A stretch of DNA of 64,000 nucleotides from Euglena gracilis (taxonomy: Eukaryota; Euglenida; Euglenophyceae; Euglenales). The position numbers and the translations under genes were made by a program. Location of the stretch: assembly GCA_039621445.1 (NCBI GenBank), contig CP154956.1, positions 54,339,113-54,403,112 of the forward strand, read 5' to 3'. Below, in pieces: positions 1 through 9,679 of this stretch (its first letter is position 1; every line of letters begins with the position of its first letter). The notes under the pieces were generated by a model. That model saw only the letters and a list, made by a program, of their open reading frames with translations. It was not told the origin of the DNA and made no database searches.

Positions 1-180
1 GATGGCGTCAATCACAAGTTGTGCCATATTGGCTCCAGTGTGGGAATCAGCACCCATGTCAATGATGGACCAAGAGACACTTCGGCTCCACATCCTTTGC
101 ACATGCGAACAGCCTCGAATCTTGCCGGCCTTGGAAATCTTCGGTCCGAAGCACCGCCACACAGGGTCCTCGATACACAT
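1..180 (-). CDS. possible partial coding segment at window edge
   Basis: Read on the minus strand, the frame from an ATG at 180-178 stays open for 60 codons to the window edge. It includes the stretch MGADSHTGANMAQLVIDAI, which has unbiased amino-acid composition, unlike the homopolymer-driven frames nearby. I do not recognise a family. The upstream flank (200-300) is poly-T/poly-A repeat, so this could be the end of an exon or an isolated remnant. Only the open frame is observed; function is unknown. Confidence 0.2.
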   Translation of the reverse strand, partial: MCIEDPVWRCFGPKISKAGKIRGCSHVQRMWSRSVSWSIIDMGADSHTGANMAQLVIDAI

Positions 181-289
181 CAGGATATATAAGGATATAA
201 CCAGACACCGCGATTCCTAATCCAAAAAAACCGATGGTGGTTTTTTTGAAACAAAAAACACAGTTTTTGGTTGTTTTTTTGAAAAAAAC

Positions 290-440
290 CAAAAAATGCC
301 ATCCCTGCCTCTGCAGCTTCGTAGTCCGTAAAGGGTGCTAGCTTTCACATGTGCCATCATTTTAGTATTTTAAGGATGAAGGGTCTGGAAAAAGTAAAAA
401 AAAAGTCACTTTTTGATGACCAAAAGTTTTTTTCCTCACA
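290..440 (-). repeat. dispersed repeat R2, copy 1
   Basis: The segment contains CTCTGCAGCTTCGTAGTCCG, a stretch about CACATGTGCCATC, and then AGTCACTTTTTGATGACCAA. The same order in reverse orientation occurs at about 1,930-2,090 and 23,750-23,930, and partly at 38,600-38,700. It is a low-complexity, T/A-rich dispersed repeat without coding capacity. Confidence 0.6.
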
Positions 441-749
441 AACTGGCCATTTTGCAAAAAAATATCCCCCCCCCTAGTTAGTCACCCCCCCCCCTGTTAG
501 TCACCCTTGGGTCTCAGACAGAGGTGCCATAAGGGGGGTTCGGGGGGGGGGGCGGCCGCCCCCCCGGGATTTTGGAAAGAAAATTTTTTTTTGCAGCATG
601 AATGTGATATTTTTCTTTGTAATCCCATGTTCAATGGTTCAAAGGGCGTTGCCGTCTCGGCTGCCTTAGGCAGCCACCTGGCTAGCAGTTAGAAGCACAT
701 TTTTGGAGAATGAAATTGCAAAATCCATTACTGTCTCGGCCGCCTTTGG

Positions 750-870
750 CGGACCGGCGTTTGAGACGCCGGGTTCAGGACAGAACCGGCGTCCCCCCCC
801 ACGGGTTTTCCGGACGCCGGTTCTGTCCTAAAACCCGGCATTAGGAACGCCGGTTCTGTCCAAAACCTGG
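750..870. repeat. GC-rich inverted repeats (GACGCCGGTTC type)
   Basis: Alternating copies of GACGCCGG and GAACCGGCGTC fold on each other around a C-run. The same CGCCGGTTCGGGCGTGAAAC-type motif recurs near 7,620-7,690, 10,380-10,500, 11,140-11,280 and 16,820, so it is a dispersed foldback module. Confidence 0.55.
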
Positions 871-1019
871 CGTCTGGTTTGGATTTTGGCCACAAACCGA
901 CTTTTTTCCCCCTCCGGGGGCGGGGTTGACCTTTTTTTTGCGTTTTTTGAAAAAAAACAAAAAAAACATGTTTTTTTTAAAAAAAAACGCAAAAAAACAT
1001 GTTTTTTTTGAAAAAGCAA

Positions 1020-1610
1020 AAATTGACCTTTTTCCTTGCAAAATGACCATTTTTTTGAAGAAAATTTTTCGTGGGTGGTTCGGGTCACGAGGGGGGGGGT
1101 CACAGGGGGGGGGGGTCACGAGGGGGGGGTCACATTTTCGGTGGCCAGATTAGAAATCACCGAAAAAGAATTTTTGGGAAAAAATCCTTTTTAGGCTCCA
1201 AAATAGGAATCCCCCAAACGAAAATTCGGAAATCTACCGGAATATTTTGTCAAATTAGGCATCACCAGCCAAGTTTTTCAGAAAAAAATGGCCGAAACGG
1301 GTCTTAGGTCGGGTTGGGGGATGGGGATCATGGGGGGAACACCCCCTGTGAAGTTTTTTTTCTTCTTCAAATGTGTGAAAGTATTTCCAAATCTGTGTTT
1401 TCTGGTGCGAAAAATCATGCTTTCAACCCAAAAAAATGAATGTTGTAGAGATAAAAAATGCACTTTTTCCCAAAAAAACATTGCAAAAAATTTTTCACCC
1501 AAACCCTCCATGACGTTTTTTTTTTGTTTTTTTGGAAAAAAAACATATTTTTTTTGAAAAAAACATGTTTTTTTTTGTTTCAAAAAAACAAACCGTCAAC
1601 CTTGGGGGGG
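1020..1610 (+). repeat. dispersed repeat R1, copy 1
   Basis: This roughly 590-bp stretch is repeated in direct orientation at 4,110-4,530. Shared blocks in order are: TTTTTGAAGAAAATTTTTCG followed by G-run/GTCAC units; GTGAAAGTATTTCCAAATCT; ATCATGCTTTCAACCCAAAA; the phrase CCCTCCATGACG; and a poly-T/poly-A foldback ending in GTCAACCTTGG. Copy 2 is shorter in its middle. Parts of the 3' end recur at 2,105-2,150 and 23,960-24,050. Confidence 0.75.
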
Positions 1611-1611
1611 G

Positions 1612-1840
1612 GGTCCCCAGAAAATCACAACTGTATTGCCTACCCCCGAGACAGTTGCAACATTTTTCGTCCAATTGAGGTTGGCAATGATGGACTTTGC
1701 GAAATTCAGATGCATTTTGTTAAATATTTGTCTCTTGTAAAAAGAATGGTAGAGTGTTTTCACTTTAAACACTCAGCAGAAAGGCCAGAAGCAGCTTCAA
1801 TCACTCCCCCTTGGCACACCATGCGGAATTGAGCCAAGGT
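1612..1840. other. single-copy stretch, no gene recognised
   Basis: About 220 bp of mixed-composition sequence lies between two poly-T repeats. One plus-strand frame runs open to the stop at 1,830-1,832, but its start lies in the upstream poly-T repeat and the peptide matches nothing I recognise. Confidence 0.3.
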
Positions 1841-1899
1841 TGACGTTTTTTTTTGTTTTCAACAAAGAACAAAAAATATGTTTTTTTTCAAAAAAACCA

Positions 1900-2095
1900 C
1901 AAAAAAACCAGTTTTCTGTTTTTTAAAAAGCAAAAATTGTCCTTTTTCCTTGCGAAATGGCCATTTTTTGAGGAAAAAGGTCATTTTTTTGGTCATCAAA
2001 AAGTGACGTTTTTTTTAAGTTTTTCCAGACACTTGATCCCACCCTTTACGGACAACGAAGCTGCAGAGATGAAAAAAGGACCTTTTTTCTAAAAA
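1900..2095 (+). repeat. dispersed repeat R2, copy 2
   Basis: Same module as at 290-440 in the opposite orientation: CCTTTTTCCTTGCGAAATGG, GGTCATCAAAAAGTGACG, TTTTTCCAGAC, then CGAAGCTGCAGAGATG. Confidence 0.65.
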
Positions 2096-2285
2096 AAAAC
2101 AAGTTTCAAAAAATTCCCCCAAACCCTCCATGAGGTTTTTTTGTTTTTTTTAAGGGGGTACTACTATTTTTCTTAGGGGGTACTACCCCCGTGACACCCC
2201 CCCCCCCGTTACACCCCCGTGATCCCCCCCGTGACCCGAGAATCGATCCTTCGCCATTCTTTTTTTAAAGCATTTTTTTATACAC

Positions 2286-2394
2286 AAATTGTGGCTGAGC
2301 CCAGATTTCAGCCTGAAAACGTGTTCAGCCAGGGGCCCCCGAAGGGGGCCCCTGAACACGTTTTCAGGCTGAAATCTGGGCTCAGCCACAATTT
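2286..2394. repeat. 43-bp-arm perfect hairpin flanking element A1
   Basis: The left arm (2,286-2,328, beginning AAATTGTGGCTGAGCCCAGA) is the exact reverse complement of the right arm (2,352-2,394). The centre is itself a GGGGCCCCC/GGGGGCCCC palindrome. A degenerate single-arm version lies next to A2 (about 12,945-13,020), another beside A3 (10,335-10,375), and a further copy is at 11,285-11,375. It is therefore a regular companion of the A elements. Confidence 0.85.
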
Positions 2395-2637
2395 TTTTAA
2401 AAACGTTTTCAGAGCCCGCCAAATGCCTGCCCTGAAATTCGTGGTCATGATTCACGCAAGGGGTCAAAAACGCCAATTTGTGAAATTCGGACCCAAAAAA
2501 CGGCGCCCTCATTGAAAACGTGCCTGAACCCGGATGCCTTCACTGAAAACGTGTCATTGACACAAATGCCCTCACTGAAAACGTGTCACCCCCCCTCTTT
2601 TTTTTCTTTTTTTCTTTTTTCCCGCAGCCCTGCCAAT

Positions 2638-2928
2638 ATGGCCAAACGCACGGCAAACTTTGTGAATGGTCTTTTGCCACCTCCCCCTAGGACGGACCCG
2701 CTTCATGGCACCTTGCTGGCACAGGGCAACACAAAGAAAAAGTCCGGCTCCGTAGGTGCAGAGCTTGCTGCTGTTGCCAACTGCTTGGAGTTCGCCAAAC
2801 TGTGTCAACATCGGCAAGCCTGTTATCCTGAGCTGGATGCTTTCTTTGTTGCCTGGACGGGATGGGAGCTGGAACCCAGCCTGTTGTTCGATGAGGCGAG
2901 CGTCATCGAACAGTGTGTGGTCCCCTGA
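2638..2928 (+). pseudogene. A-family gene, decayed copy in A1
   Basis: The frame starts with ATG at 2,638 (MAKRTANFVNGLLPPPPRT) and closely matches the intact copy at 13,299. It lacks an in-frame 18-residue block after PPPPRT that copies A2 and A3 retain. It stops at 2,926-2,928, where the intact copy continues into its Cys/His-rich C-terminus. Homology to the A2 tail persists, frame-shifted, to about 3,170 (for example the KCGFCGVAIPKNPNC frame), so the reading frame is broken rather than ended. The tail keeps a CxxC pair that A2 lacks. Confidence 0.75.
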
Positions 2929-3149
2929 CCAACCCCATGTGCCTCGTGCTGTGTCCCGACTGCCAATAAAACACGAGAAATGTGGTTTTTGTGGTGTTGC
3001 CATTCCCAAAAATCCAAATTGTGTGGAGCTGAACAAAGTTGTCTGTGACGCCAAACAAACAAAGTTGTCTGTGAACAAAGTTGTCTGTGATTGGCATATC
3101 ATTTTCATTGCCAAGATTTGGCAAAAGAGCCAAAGTACGGCTCTTTTGT

Positions 3150-3280
3150 GTCAAGAAACTGTGTTCGGGCCAAGACTTAGGGGGAGCCCAGGGGCGGGGA
3201 CCGCGACGCCGAAGGCGCCGCGGTCGCCCCTGGGCCCCCCTAAAACCTTGGCCCAAAACACTGTTCTTGTTTGAAACCGT
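3150..3280. repeat. GC-centred foldback inside A1
   Basis: GTTCGGGCCAAGACTTAGGG and the later CCTAAAACCTTGGCCCAAAA are approximate reverse complements. They flank a GC-rich palindrome tipped by GCCGAAGGCGC. It is an insertion relative to A2, which has no such hairpin at the matching point. Confidence 0.6.
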
Positions 3281-3756
3281 GTTTTGGGCGAAGATTTAAG
3301 ACTTTTAAAGTCTCGAAATCGGCCCAAACACGGTTTCTTTGTGTAAAGCGTGTCGTGTGCCGTGATGTCCGCCACTCTGTTTCGTTGTGCTCTGCTGCTC
3401 CAAGGCAACCTAGCCTTCTGTTGTGTTGTAGAGTGCCCCCGACCCGCCTCACTCGTTGAGGACCACCCGGCCTCGCAACCACACGCCGATTTTTCATGAT
3501 AGTGTTTTTTGCTTTTTACTCAGGGTTGCCACAGATGCCCTCACTGAAAACGTGCCTGAACCCGGATGCCTTCACTGAAAACGTGTCATTGACACAAATG
3601 CCCTCATTGAAAACGTGCCTGAACCCGGATGCCTTCACTGAAAACGTGTCATTGCCACAAATGCCCTCATTGAAAACGTGTTCATGACCACGAATTTCAG
3701 GGCAGGCATTTGGCGGGCTGAACACGTTTTTTTAAAAAAAATGATCTTTCATGTAT

Positions 3757-4015
3757 CCGCCCAATGCACCTTCATACCCAAAAATGGCCAAAAACTTTTC
3801 CTTTGAAAGAAGTGCCAAAAACTGGTGCATTTCCCCACTCAAAACGGAATTTCAAAAATGGCCCAAACTTCATCCCAAAAACGTGTTGGTCAAGAAAATC
3901 CTAACAAAATTCCCTTTCAAAAAAATGACCAATTTTACCACGATGAACCGTCATGGATGTTGCCTCGTCATGGATGTTGCCTCCCGGCCACCTGCAAAGT
4001 GGCATACTTCCCCCG
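3757..4015 (+). repeat. dispersed repeat G, copy 1
   Basis: Blocks in order include CCAAAAATGGCCAAAAACTT, AAGTGCCAAAAACTGGTGCA, GGTCAAGAAAATCCTAACAA and AATTCCCTTTCAAAAAAATG. The same order is found at 15,285-15,600 and 25,190-25,460, and in reverse at about 32,925-33,060. It is non-coding and rich in AAAATGGCC. Confidence 0.65.
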
Positions 4016-4089
4016 TGACCCCCCCCCCCCGCCCCGTGACCCCCCCCATGACCCCCCCCGCGACCCGCACCACCCAGGGTTGACGTTTT

Positions 4090-4530
4090 TTTTGTTTTTT
4101 TTGAAAAAGCAAAAATTGACCTTTTTCCTTGCGAAATGACCATTTTTTTGAAGAAAATTTTTCGCGGGTGGTTCGGGTCACGCGGGGGGGGGGGGTCACG
4201 GGGGGGTCACAGGGGTGGGGGGGTCACGAGGGCGGGGTCACATTTTCGGTCGAGGGGGGTCATGGGGGGAAAACCCCCTGTGAAGTTTTTTTTTCAAATG
4301 TGTGAAAGTATTTCCAAATCTGTGTTTTCTGGTGCGAAAAATCATGCTTTCAACCCAAAAAAAATGAATGTTGTAGAGATAAAAAATGCACTTTTTCCCA
4401 AAAAAAACATTGCAAAAGTTTTCCCCCCAATCCCTCCATGACGGTTTTTTTTGTTTTTTTTAAAAAAAAACATATAATTTTTTTTAAAAAACATGTTTTT
4501 TTTGTTTCAAAAAAAAAGCCGTCAACCTTG
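4090..4530 (+). repeat. dispersed repeat R1, copy 2
   Basis: Direct repeat of 1,020-1,610. It is nearly identical through the GTGTGAAAGTATTTCCAAAT and GAATGTTGTAGAGATAAAAA blocks, and shorter between the G-run section and these blocks. Confidence 0.75.
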
Positions 4531-4912
4531 GCACCACCCCCTTAAAAAAGCATGCTTTTTTGTTTCAAAAAAACAACCCGTTTTTTTTAATTTTTTTTTC
4601 ATCTGTCTTGGGGGGGTTGGAAGTGGGGGGGGGTCCCGGGAGGGGGGGGTTGGAACTGTACAAGGGGGGAGGGGGGGGGTCCCAAGGTTTGACCAACTGT
4701 ACTGCCTCGTCCCCAGCGTCTCGGCCCCTTCGGGGCCAGGGGGACAGAAAAAGTACATTTTGGTTGTGCCATGAAAAAAATTTTCTTGGCGCTTCGCGCC
4801 GGGGAAAAAAAGGATGTGCTCCAAATTTTGTCGGTTCCTCGCCCCCCCCCCCGGGAAAAAATTGTTCCGACACCGCTGGTCTCAGACAAAAACAGTTTTC
4901 TGAAGGGAAATA

Positions 4913-5080
4913 CCCCCCCCCCTTTATTGTCCCCCCCCTTTATTGTCCCTGGGCCCCGGCCGACGGGGGTTTTTTTTGGCCCGGCCAATGAAATTCTTTT
5001 GGTACCCCTTTATTGTCCCCCCCCCTTTATTGTCCGGTCGGGCCTCCCGGGGGCAGGTCGGTGGGACAATAAAGGGGGGG
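4913..5080 (+). mobile_element. C-run/TTATTGTCC element, copy E1
   Basis: A 168-bp element begins with a C-run plus TTTATTGTCC (twice) and ends with GGGACAATAAAGGGGGGG, its inverted terminus. The interior has GGCCCCGGCCGACGGGGG, a T-run, CGGCCAATGAAATTC, two more TTTATTGTCC motifs and GGTCGGGCCTCCCGG. Five other copies (9,771; 15,068; 16,323; 17,913; 42,405) share this order. It has no coding capacity and resembles a small non-autonomous DNA element. Confidence 0.8.
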
Positions 5081-5239
5081 TTCTTCTTCTTTTCGGTGGT
5101 ATTTTTCTCTGAAAAAGAATGCCGAATTTGGCTGTCTGATTTTTTTTTGCCGGAATCCATGAAAAGTGCCCTGGAATGCCCACAAACAACCTTGAAACCC
5201 CCAAGACTTGGCCCACCGGGCAAAATTTGGGCATAAATT

Positions 5240-5850
5240 CAAGGCTGCATAGAGGTAGAGGGATAGAGGTAGAGGTAGAGGGAGAGGGAGAGGGAGGTAG
5301 AGGTAGAGGTAGAGGTTTTCTCCAACTTCAACCTCCTCTATCCCTCTATGTCACCTCTATGTCAAAAACCAAAGGAAAATGACTCAATAAAGGATTTTTT
5401 TTGCAAGCAAAGGAGAAATACATGAAAGAAATACATGTTTTCAGAATTGCTAAATGTGGTCACATAACTGCGCCAACAACTTTCAAAATCACCAACCCAC
5501 ATATTGTTTCTCATCCCCTCGCCGTTTTGCATGTGTTTTCATGCAAAATTGCCATTTTCCGAGTAGATGGGGTTTTATGACCCTTTTTGAGGCCATTTTG
5601 GTACCATGCCCCCCCCCCCCATATTGTACCCCCCCATAATGTACCCCCCCCCCACGGGGTACCCCCCCACCATGGACCACGACCTTGGCCGCCCCCCATA
5701 TTGTACCCCACCCCATAATGTACCTCCCCCCCAGAAAATGGCTCCCAGGGGGGGGGTAAAATATGGGGGGGGCATGGTACATTTTACAAACATAGAGGTG
5801 ACATAGAGGTAGAGGCCTTTGACCTCTACCTCTACCTCTATGCAGCCCTG
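5240..5850. mobile_element. 611-bp TIR element with ATAAATT target duplication
   Basis: The left end CAAGGCTGCATAGAGGTAGA and the right end, whose reverse complement starts CAGGGCTGCATAGAGGTAGA, form terminal inverted repeats made of TAGAGG units. Identical 7-bp sequences ATAAATT flank both sides (5,233-5,239 and 5,851-5,857; the eighth base differs). The interior holds a C-run/TATTGTACC segment (5,606-5,780) resembling the E family. The CAGGG-type termini and the 7-8-bp duplication suggest a hAT-like non-autonomous element; the superfamily call is inference. Confidence 0.75.
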
Positions 5851-5859
5851 ATAAATTGC

Positions 5860-6340
5860 CCCCCCCCCCCCGAGTTAGTCACCCCCTCCTATTAGTCACC
5901 CTTGGCCAAATTCCCTTCCCAAGGGGGTGACTAACTAGGGGGGGGGGGGCACAGTGCACAATGGGGGCATTGGTGTAGAAACTGGGGGGGCAAGGCCCCC
6001 GAGATTTTTTCGCCCCCCCCCGAGGATTTTTGACTCAAAATTTTTTCGCCCCCCCCCCGAAAAAAGTTACCCTCCAAAATTTTTTTGCACTTTGTGAAAA
6101 AAAAATCTTTCTGATTAACAACCCAACTTTTCATTGAACTTTTGGTTGGACATCGCTACCGTCTTGCCGCCCTTCGGGCGGCCAAACAAGCCCAAAACTC
6201 ATGGTCGGAGGGGAAAAAAGTCTTCCTTTTTCCAAACTGAAGTTGTTGTTTGTGAATATCTCCACTCCCGTCTCGCCGCCCTTTGGGTGGTCGCCGCTCT
6301 TTGGGTGGCATCAGGACACACATGTACCTTGGGCCCCGGG
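5860..6340. other. no gene; C/G-runs and weak inverted repeats
   Basis: Contains C-run/GTTAGTCACCC segments (5,860-5,945), TTTTTTCGCCCCCCCC repeats (6,000-6,090) and a mixed segment with several CGCCCTT(C/T)GGG motifs. No credible coding frame. Confidence 0.5.
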
Positions 6341-6354
6341 CGGATTGGCTATGA

Positions 6355-6520
6355 CGATCCTGGAGGTCGTACCGACCTAGGTCGGCCCGACCATTGGTCA
6401 GCCCGACCATGGTCGGGCCGACTTAGGTTGGCCCGACCAACTGGAGGTCGGCCCGACTAGAAGGAATTTTGACTATAGGTCGGTATAGGTCGGCCGACCT
6501 GTTTGTTACCGACCATTATG
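6355..6520. repeat. GGTCGGCCCGACC palindromic repeats
   Basis: Repeated variants of GGTCGGCCCGACCA, each self-complementary, occur about eight times in both senses, and an isolated copy lies at 6,860. They are non-coding. Confidence 0.7.
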
Positions 6521-6609
6521 GGGTGTCCCCCCCGCGTCCCCCCCTCCCCCGCGTCCCCCCGCGTCCCACTTTGGAACCAAAATTTTGTTCTCGAGACAGC
6601 CAAATTTAA

Positions 6610-6790
6610 AAGGCTGATTCCTAATTTCAGGCAAATTTGAGGTTGGTGATTCCTAATTTGGTGTGGGTGATTCCTAACTTGTGGTGGGTCATTCCTAATT
6701 TGGGGTGGGTTTGTCCTAATTTGTTGTGGTGGAATCCTAATTTGGCTAAAAATTTCTTGCAGCAAATTCCTAATTTCACCGTCCCAAAAA
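6610..6790. repeat. degenerate TTCCTAATTTG tandem repeat
   Basis: About nine degenerate units of roughly 18-22 bp around ATTCCTAATTT(G/C)GGGTGGG. Similar TTAGGAATTTG units are abundant at 22,590-23,110, so this is a recurrent sequence type. Confidence 0.65.
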
Positions 6791-6999
6791 TGGCATCTCC
6801 CCCACGTCCCCCCCCCCCACGTCCCCCCCGCGTCCCCCCCGCGTCCCAGACACCCCCTATGGTCGGCCCGACCATTAACGTGACCCCCCCCCTTATATGG
6901 CACCCCCCTGGGAGCGTTTTGACCCCCCTGGCGACTATTAGGGGGGGGTGACAATTAGGGGGGGGGTACTCAATTCACCCCACATTTCCATGGGTCCAT

Positions 7000-7105
7000 G
7001 GGTAACCAGGTTTTGAATAGTGCTGAGCTCTTGATAAGCGCGCACCCACCCCTTCATTGACCTCCCCATATACACCGGCCCACTCTATGGATGGAGCTCT
7101 TTTGA
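7000..7105 (-). repeat. dispersed repeat C, copy 1
   Basis: Contains GGTAACCAGGTTTTGAATAG, TGCTGAGCTCTT and CACCCACCCCTTCATTGACC. The reverse-oriented copy is at 19,128-19,235 and a truncated copy at 30,143-30,181. It ends exactly where element D1 begins. Confidence 0.75.
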
Positions 7106-7108
7106 TTG

Positions 7109-8200
7109 TAACCGTGAATAGAGGCCCGGCGCCTGCCCTGTTTTTCGTGATGAACCCCAAAAACCTGTCAATCCCATCAATCGAAAGCTCTTCTCAAGGG
7201 CTTTTGACAGATGGCCACAGGATTCAGCAATAATACACACGGCACTTATTTTCAGTGATTGTGTATTCCAAAATTCGACATCCTAATTTCTGAAATCCCA
7301 CACCTCAGGTGCCATTCGGCATATCAATCGAAAGCTCTCCCCATGAGCTTTCATTTGGTACCCTCAGAACTCAGCCACACTGCACAGCGCCCTAAAAATT
7401 GCCGATCGCAATGTTCCGGCCCTTTTCGCAAATCCCAAAACCCACTGTTCACCTGCCATGTTTTCCCTTGATCGATGGCCCTTCTCAAGGGCTTTCGGCA
7501 GATGGCCTTAGATTCCAGCCGTGCTGCATGGTACTCTATTGCAGAAATTCCCCAAATTTAACCAAATGGAAAGTGTTGCACAAAATACCACTTTTTAGCA
7601 CTTTTCATTTTGGGTCCCCTGGACGCCGTCTTCCCGCCCGAACCAACCAGACAAGCGTTGGACGCCGGTTCGGGTGTGAAGCCAGAGCCCCAATACACGG
7701 TTTGGGGGTTGTGGCAACGTTCGGTCCATGGTGTTTGTGGCTTTCTTCGCCATTTTTGCAAGAGCAGACCGAGGAACAACACAAGCAATGCGGATAAAAT
7801 ACCGACCTTCTGTTATCCGTTAGGCTCTAAAGCGAATATCGGCGTCAGGCCAAGCATTGTGGGGGCCTTTGGGGGGGACCGGGCGCCTTCGGCGCCCGGT
7901 CCCCCCCCACAAAGTGCCCCCAATTACTTGGCCCAACGCCCATTTCTCGTTTTCCGTGGGTATGATTCGGGTCATTTGGACACCATTTCTACAGACTTGT
8001 TTCTATTCACAAAAAACAGGGCATATTTTCAATTCACGAAAATATGCCCTGTTTTCCGTGAATAGGTATTCACGAAAAACAGGGCATATTTTCGTGAATC
8101 GGATTTTTGGGAAAAAAATGGCAAAAAAATGCCCGAAAACCTGGCGTGAAGCACACCAACGAAAAACAGGGCAGGCGCCGGGCCTTTCTATTCACGGTTA
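7109..8200. mobile_element. 1.09-kb TIR element D1
   Basis: TAACCGTGAATAGAGGCCCG at the left and the reverse complement of CGGGCCTTTCTATTCACGGT at the right form inverted termini of roughly 43 bp that continue into GGCGCCTGCCCTGTTTTTCG. The interior contains three units, about 150 bp apart, of a TCGAAAGCTCTTCTCAAGGG-type palindrome (7,175, 7,328, 7,468), a GC hairpin (7,858-7,915) and GGGCATATTTTC foldbacks (8,000-8,100). No clear target duplication is visible. Confidence 0.6.
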
Positions 8201-8203
8201 CAG

Positions 8204-8311
8204 AAAAATCGTGGGCTATAACCCGTATTCAGGCCGTATAACGGGGCAAGGACGCCTACGGCGCCCTTGACCCGTTATACGGCCTGAATACGGGTTATGC
8301 CCACGATTTTT
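8204..8311. repeat. ~45-bp-arm hairpin
   Basis: AAAAATCGTGGGC...CCGTATTCAGGCCGTATAACG is inverted at the right as CGTTATACGGCCTGAATACG...GCCCACGATTTTT, with a GGCGCC-rich tip. It lies between D1 and A3. Confidence 0.8.
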
Positions 8312-8444
8312 ATATAAAAAACGTGTTCAGCCCGCCAAATGCCTGCCCTGAAATTCGTGGTCATGAACACGTTTTCAATGAGGGCATCTGTGGCAATGAC
8401 ACGTTTTCAATTAAGGCATCTGTGGTTAGGCACGTTTTCTATAC

Positions 8445-8548
8445 AAAAATCGACCGACACTAACAGATTCAGCAGGGGCGCCGGGCGCGAGCGAGCGAAG
8501 CGAGCCGCCCGGCGCCCCTGCTGAATCTGTTAGTGTCGGTCGATTTTT
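8445..8548. repeat. 43-bp-arm perfect hairpin
   Basis: AAAAATCGACCGACACTAAC...CAGGGGCGCCGGGCG and its exact reverse complement flank an 18-nt GCGAG-rich centre. The outer arm is the unit of the neighbouring 31-bp satellite. Confidence 0.8.
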
Positions 8549-8550
8549 CT

Positions 8551-9586
8551 AAAACCTATTTTGTCTGGGCCCGACGCCTGTCTTGATATTCATTCGACCG
8601 AACCGCCTGGACGGAAATATGGTCAAAAAAGTGGTTTTTGGCCCATTAACGGGCGCCTGAATGGAAATCGACCGACACTAACGGGCGCCTGAATGGAAAT
8701 CGACCGACACTAACGGGCGCCTGAATGGAAATCGACCGACACTAACGGGCGCCTGAATGGAAATCGACTGACATAAACGGTTTCCGATGTCTTGGAAATC
8801 GACCGACCTTCTGTGTCCTTTTTTTGAATGCCCTTTTGTTCCGTTTTGGGACATTTTAGGTTTCAGCCTGAAATACGTTATCGACCCAACCTTTTGTTCC
8901 CTTTTTCGGAATGCAGCTTGTCTTCCATTTTGAAAGAAACAATCTCTATCTCAAGAACTGTGCCTAAAACGCAGACTCTGCATTTTTTTAGAAACACAGA
9001 TTTTGACCAAAGCCATGTTGCCAGGAACACAGCCTTGCAATAGAATAGAATTGTAATACAGGCGTCGAGCCCAGAAAATAGGTTTAACGTGGCCAAATCA
9101 CTCCTCACCCAAAAGCTTTTCTTTCAGATGACCAGTGATAACAACTGGTTCAGGGCAAATTTGCCGAACGCTTTTTCTGAAGTCCCAGAAAATGATAATC
9201 TTCAGCTCCGTCCTTCCGTCTGTTCCATCCAAAGTTCAGGCAGCTGTGATCACCTGACCACAAAATTTGGTTTTTTTCTGGTCCATAACGCCTCCACAAC
9301 CCCATAGGACCAAAAATGTCTTCAAAAAAGGGAGATCCAAAATGTCCAAAAAGTCACTAAAAATTCCCAATCTGACCAGCAACAGATTTCAATGGAATGG
9401 AAATCGACCGACATAAACGTGCGCCTGAATGGAAATCGACTGACATAAACGGGCGCCTGAATGGAAATCGACTGACATAAACGGGCGCCTGAATGGAAAT
9501 CGACTGACACAAACAATTTCAGGCTGAAATCCGTTAATGTCAGTAGAATTTCAAGACAGGCGTCGGGCCCAGAAAATAGGTTTTAA
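8551..9586. mobile_element. 1.03-kb TIR element B1 with internal 31-bp satellites
   Basis: AAAACCTATTTTGTCTGGGC at the left matches the reverse complement of GCCCAGAAAATAGGTTTTAA at the right. The termini continue into CCGACGCCTGTCTTGA. A second copy of the right terminus lies internally at about 9,055-9,095. Both sides carry tandem 31-bp units of the form CGACACTAACGGGCGCCTGA (8,645-8,810 and 9,400-9,530) in the same orientation. There is no coding region. Confidence 0.65.
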
Positions 9587-9679
9587 TGAGGGCATCTGTG
9601 GCAATGGCACGTTTTCGATTAGGGCATCTGTGGCAACCCTGAGTAAAAAGCAAAAAAACGCTGTCATGAAAAATCGGCG

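Larger units (their letters stand above)
2401..3729 (+). mobile_element. composite inverted-repeat element A1
   Basis: Terminal inverted repeats of about 48 bp bound this 1.33-kb segment. The left end (2,401-2,450) contains CCCGCCAAATGCCTGCCCTG and the right end (3,682-3,729) contains its reverse complement; both end in a GTGGTCATGA/TCATGACCAC boundary. Just inside each terminus are tandem 30-32-bp units ending in GAAAACGTG (2,505-2,590; 3,535-3,680). The centre carries a decayed copy of the A-family gene. The same architecture occurs at 8,319-10,335 (A3) and 13,025-14,186 (A2). No transposase is visible, so mobility is inferred from the repeated, bounded structure. Confidence 0.75.

Noticed and set aside
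4500-4600. GC hairpin/T-run structures as Rho-independent terminators
   Set aside because: The T-runs belong to dispersed repeats and the window is eukaryotic with spliceosomal introns.
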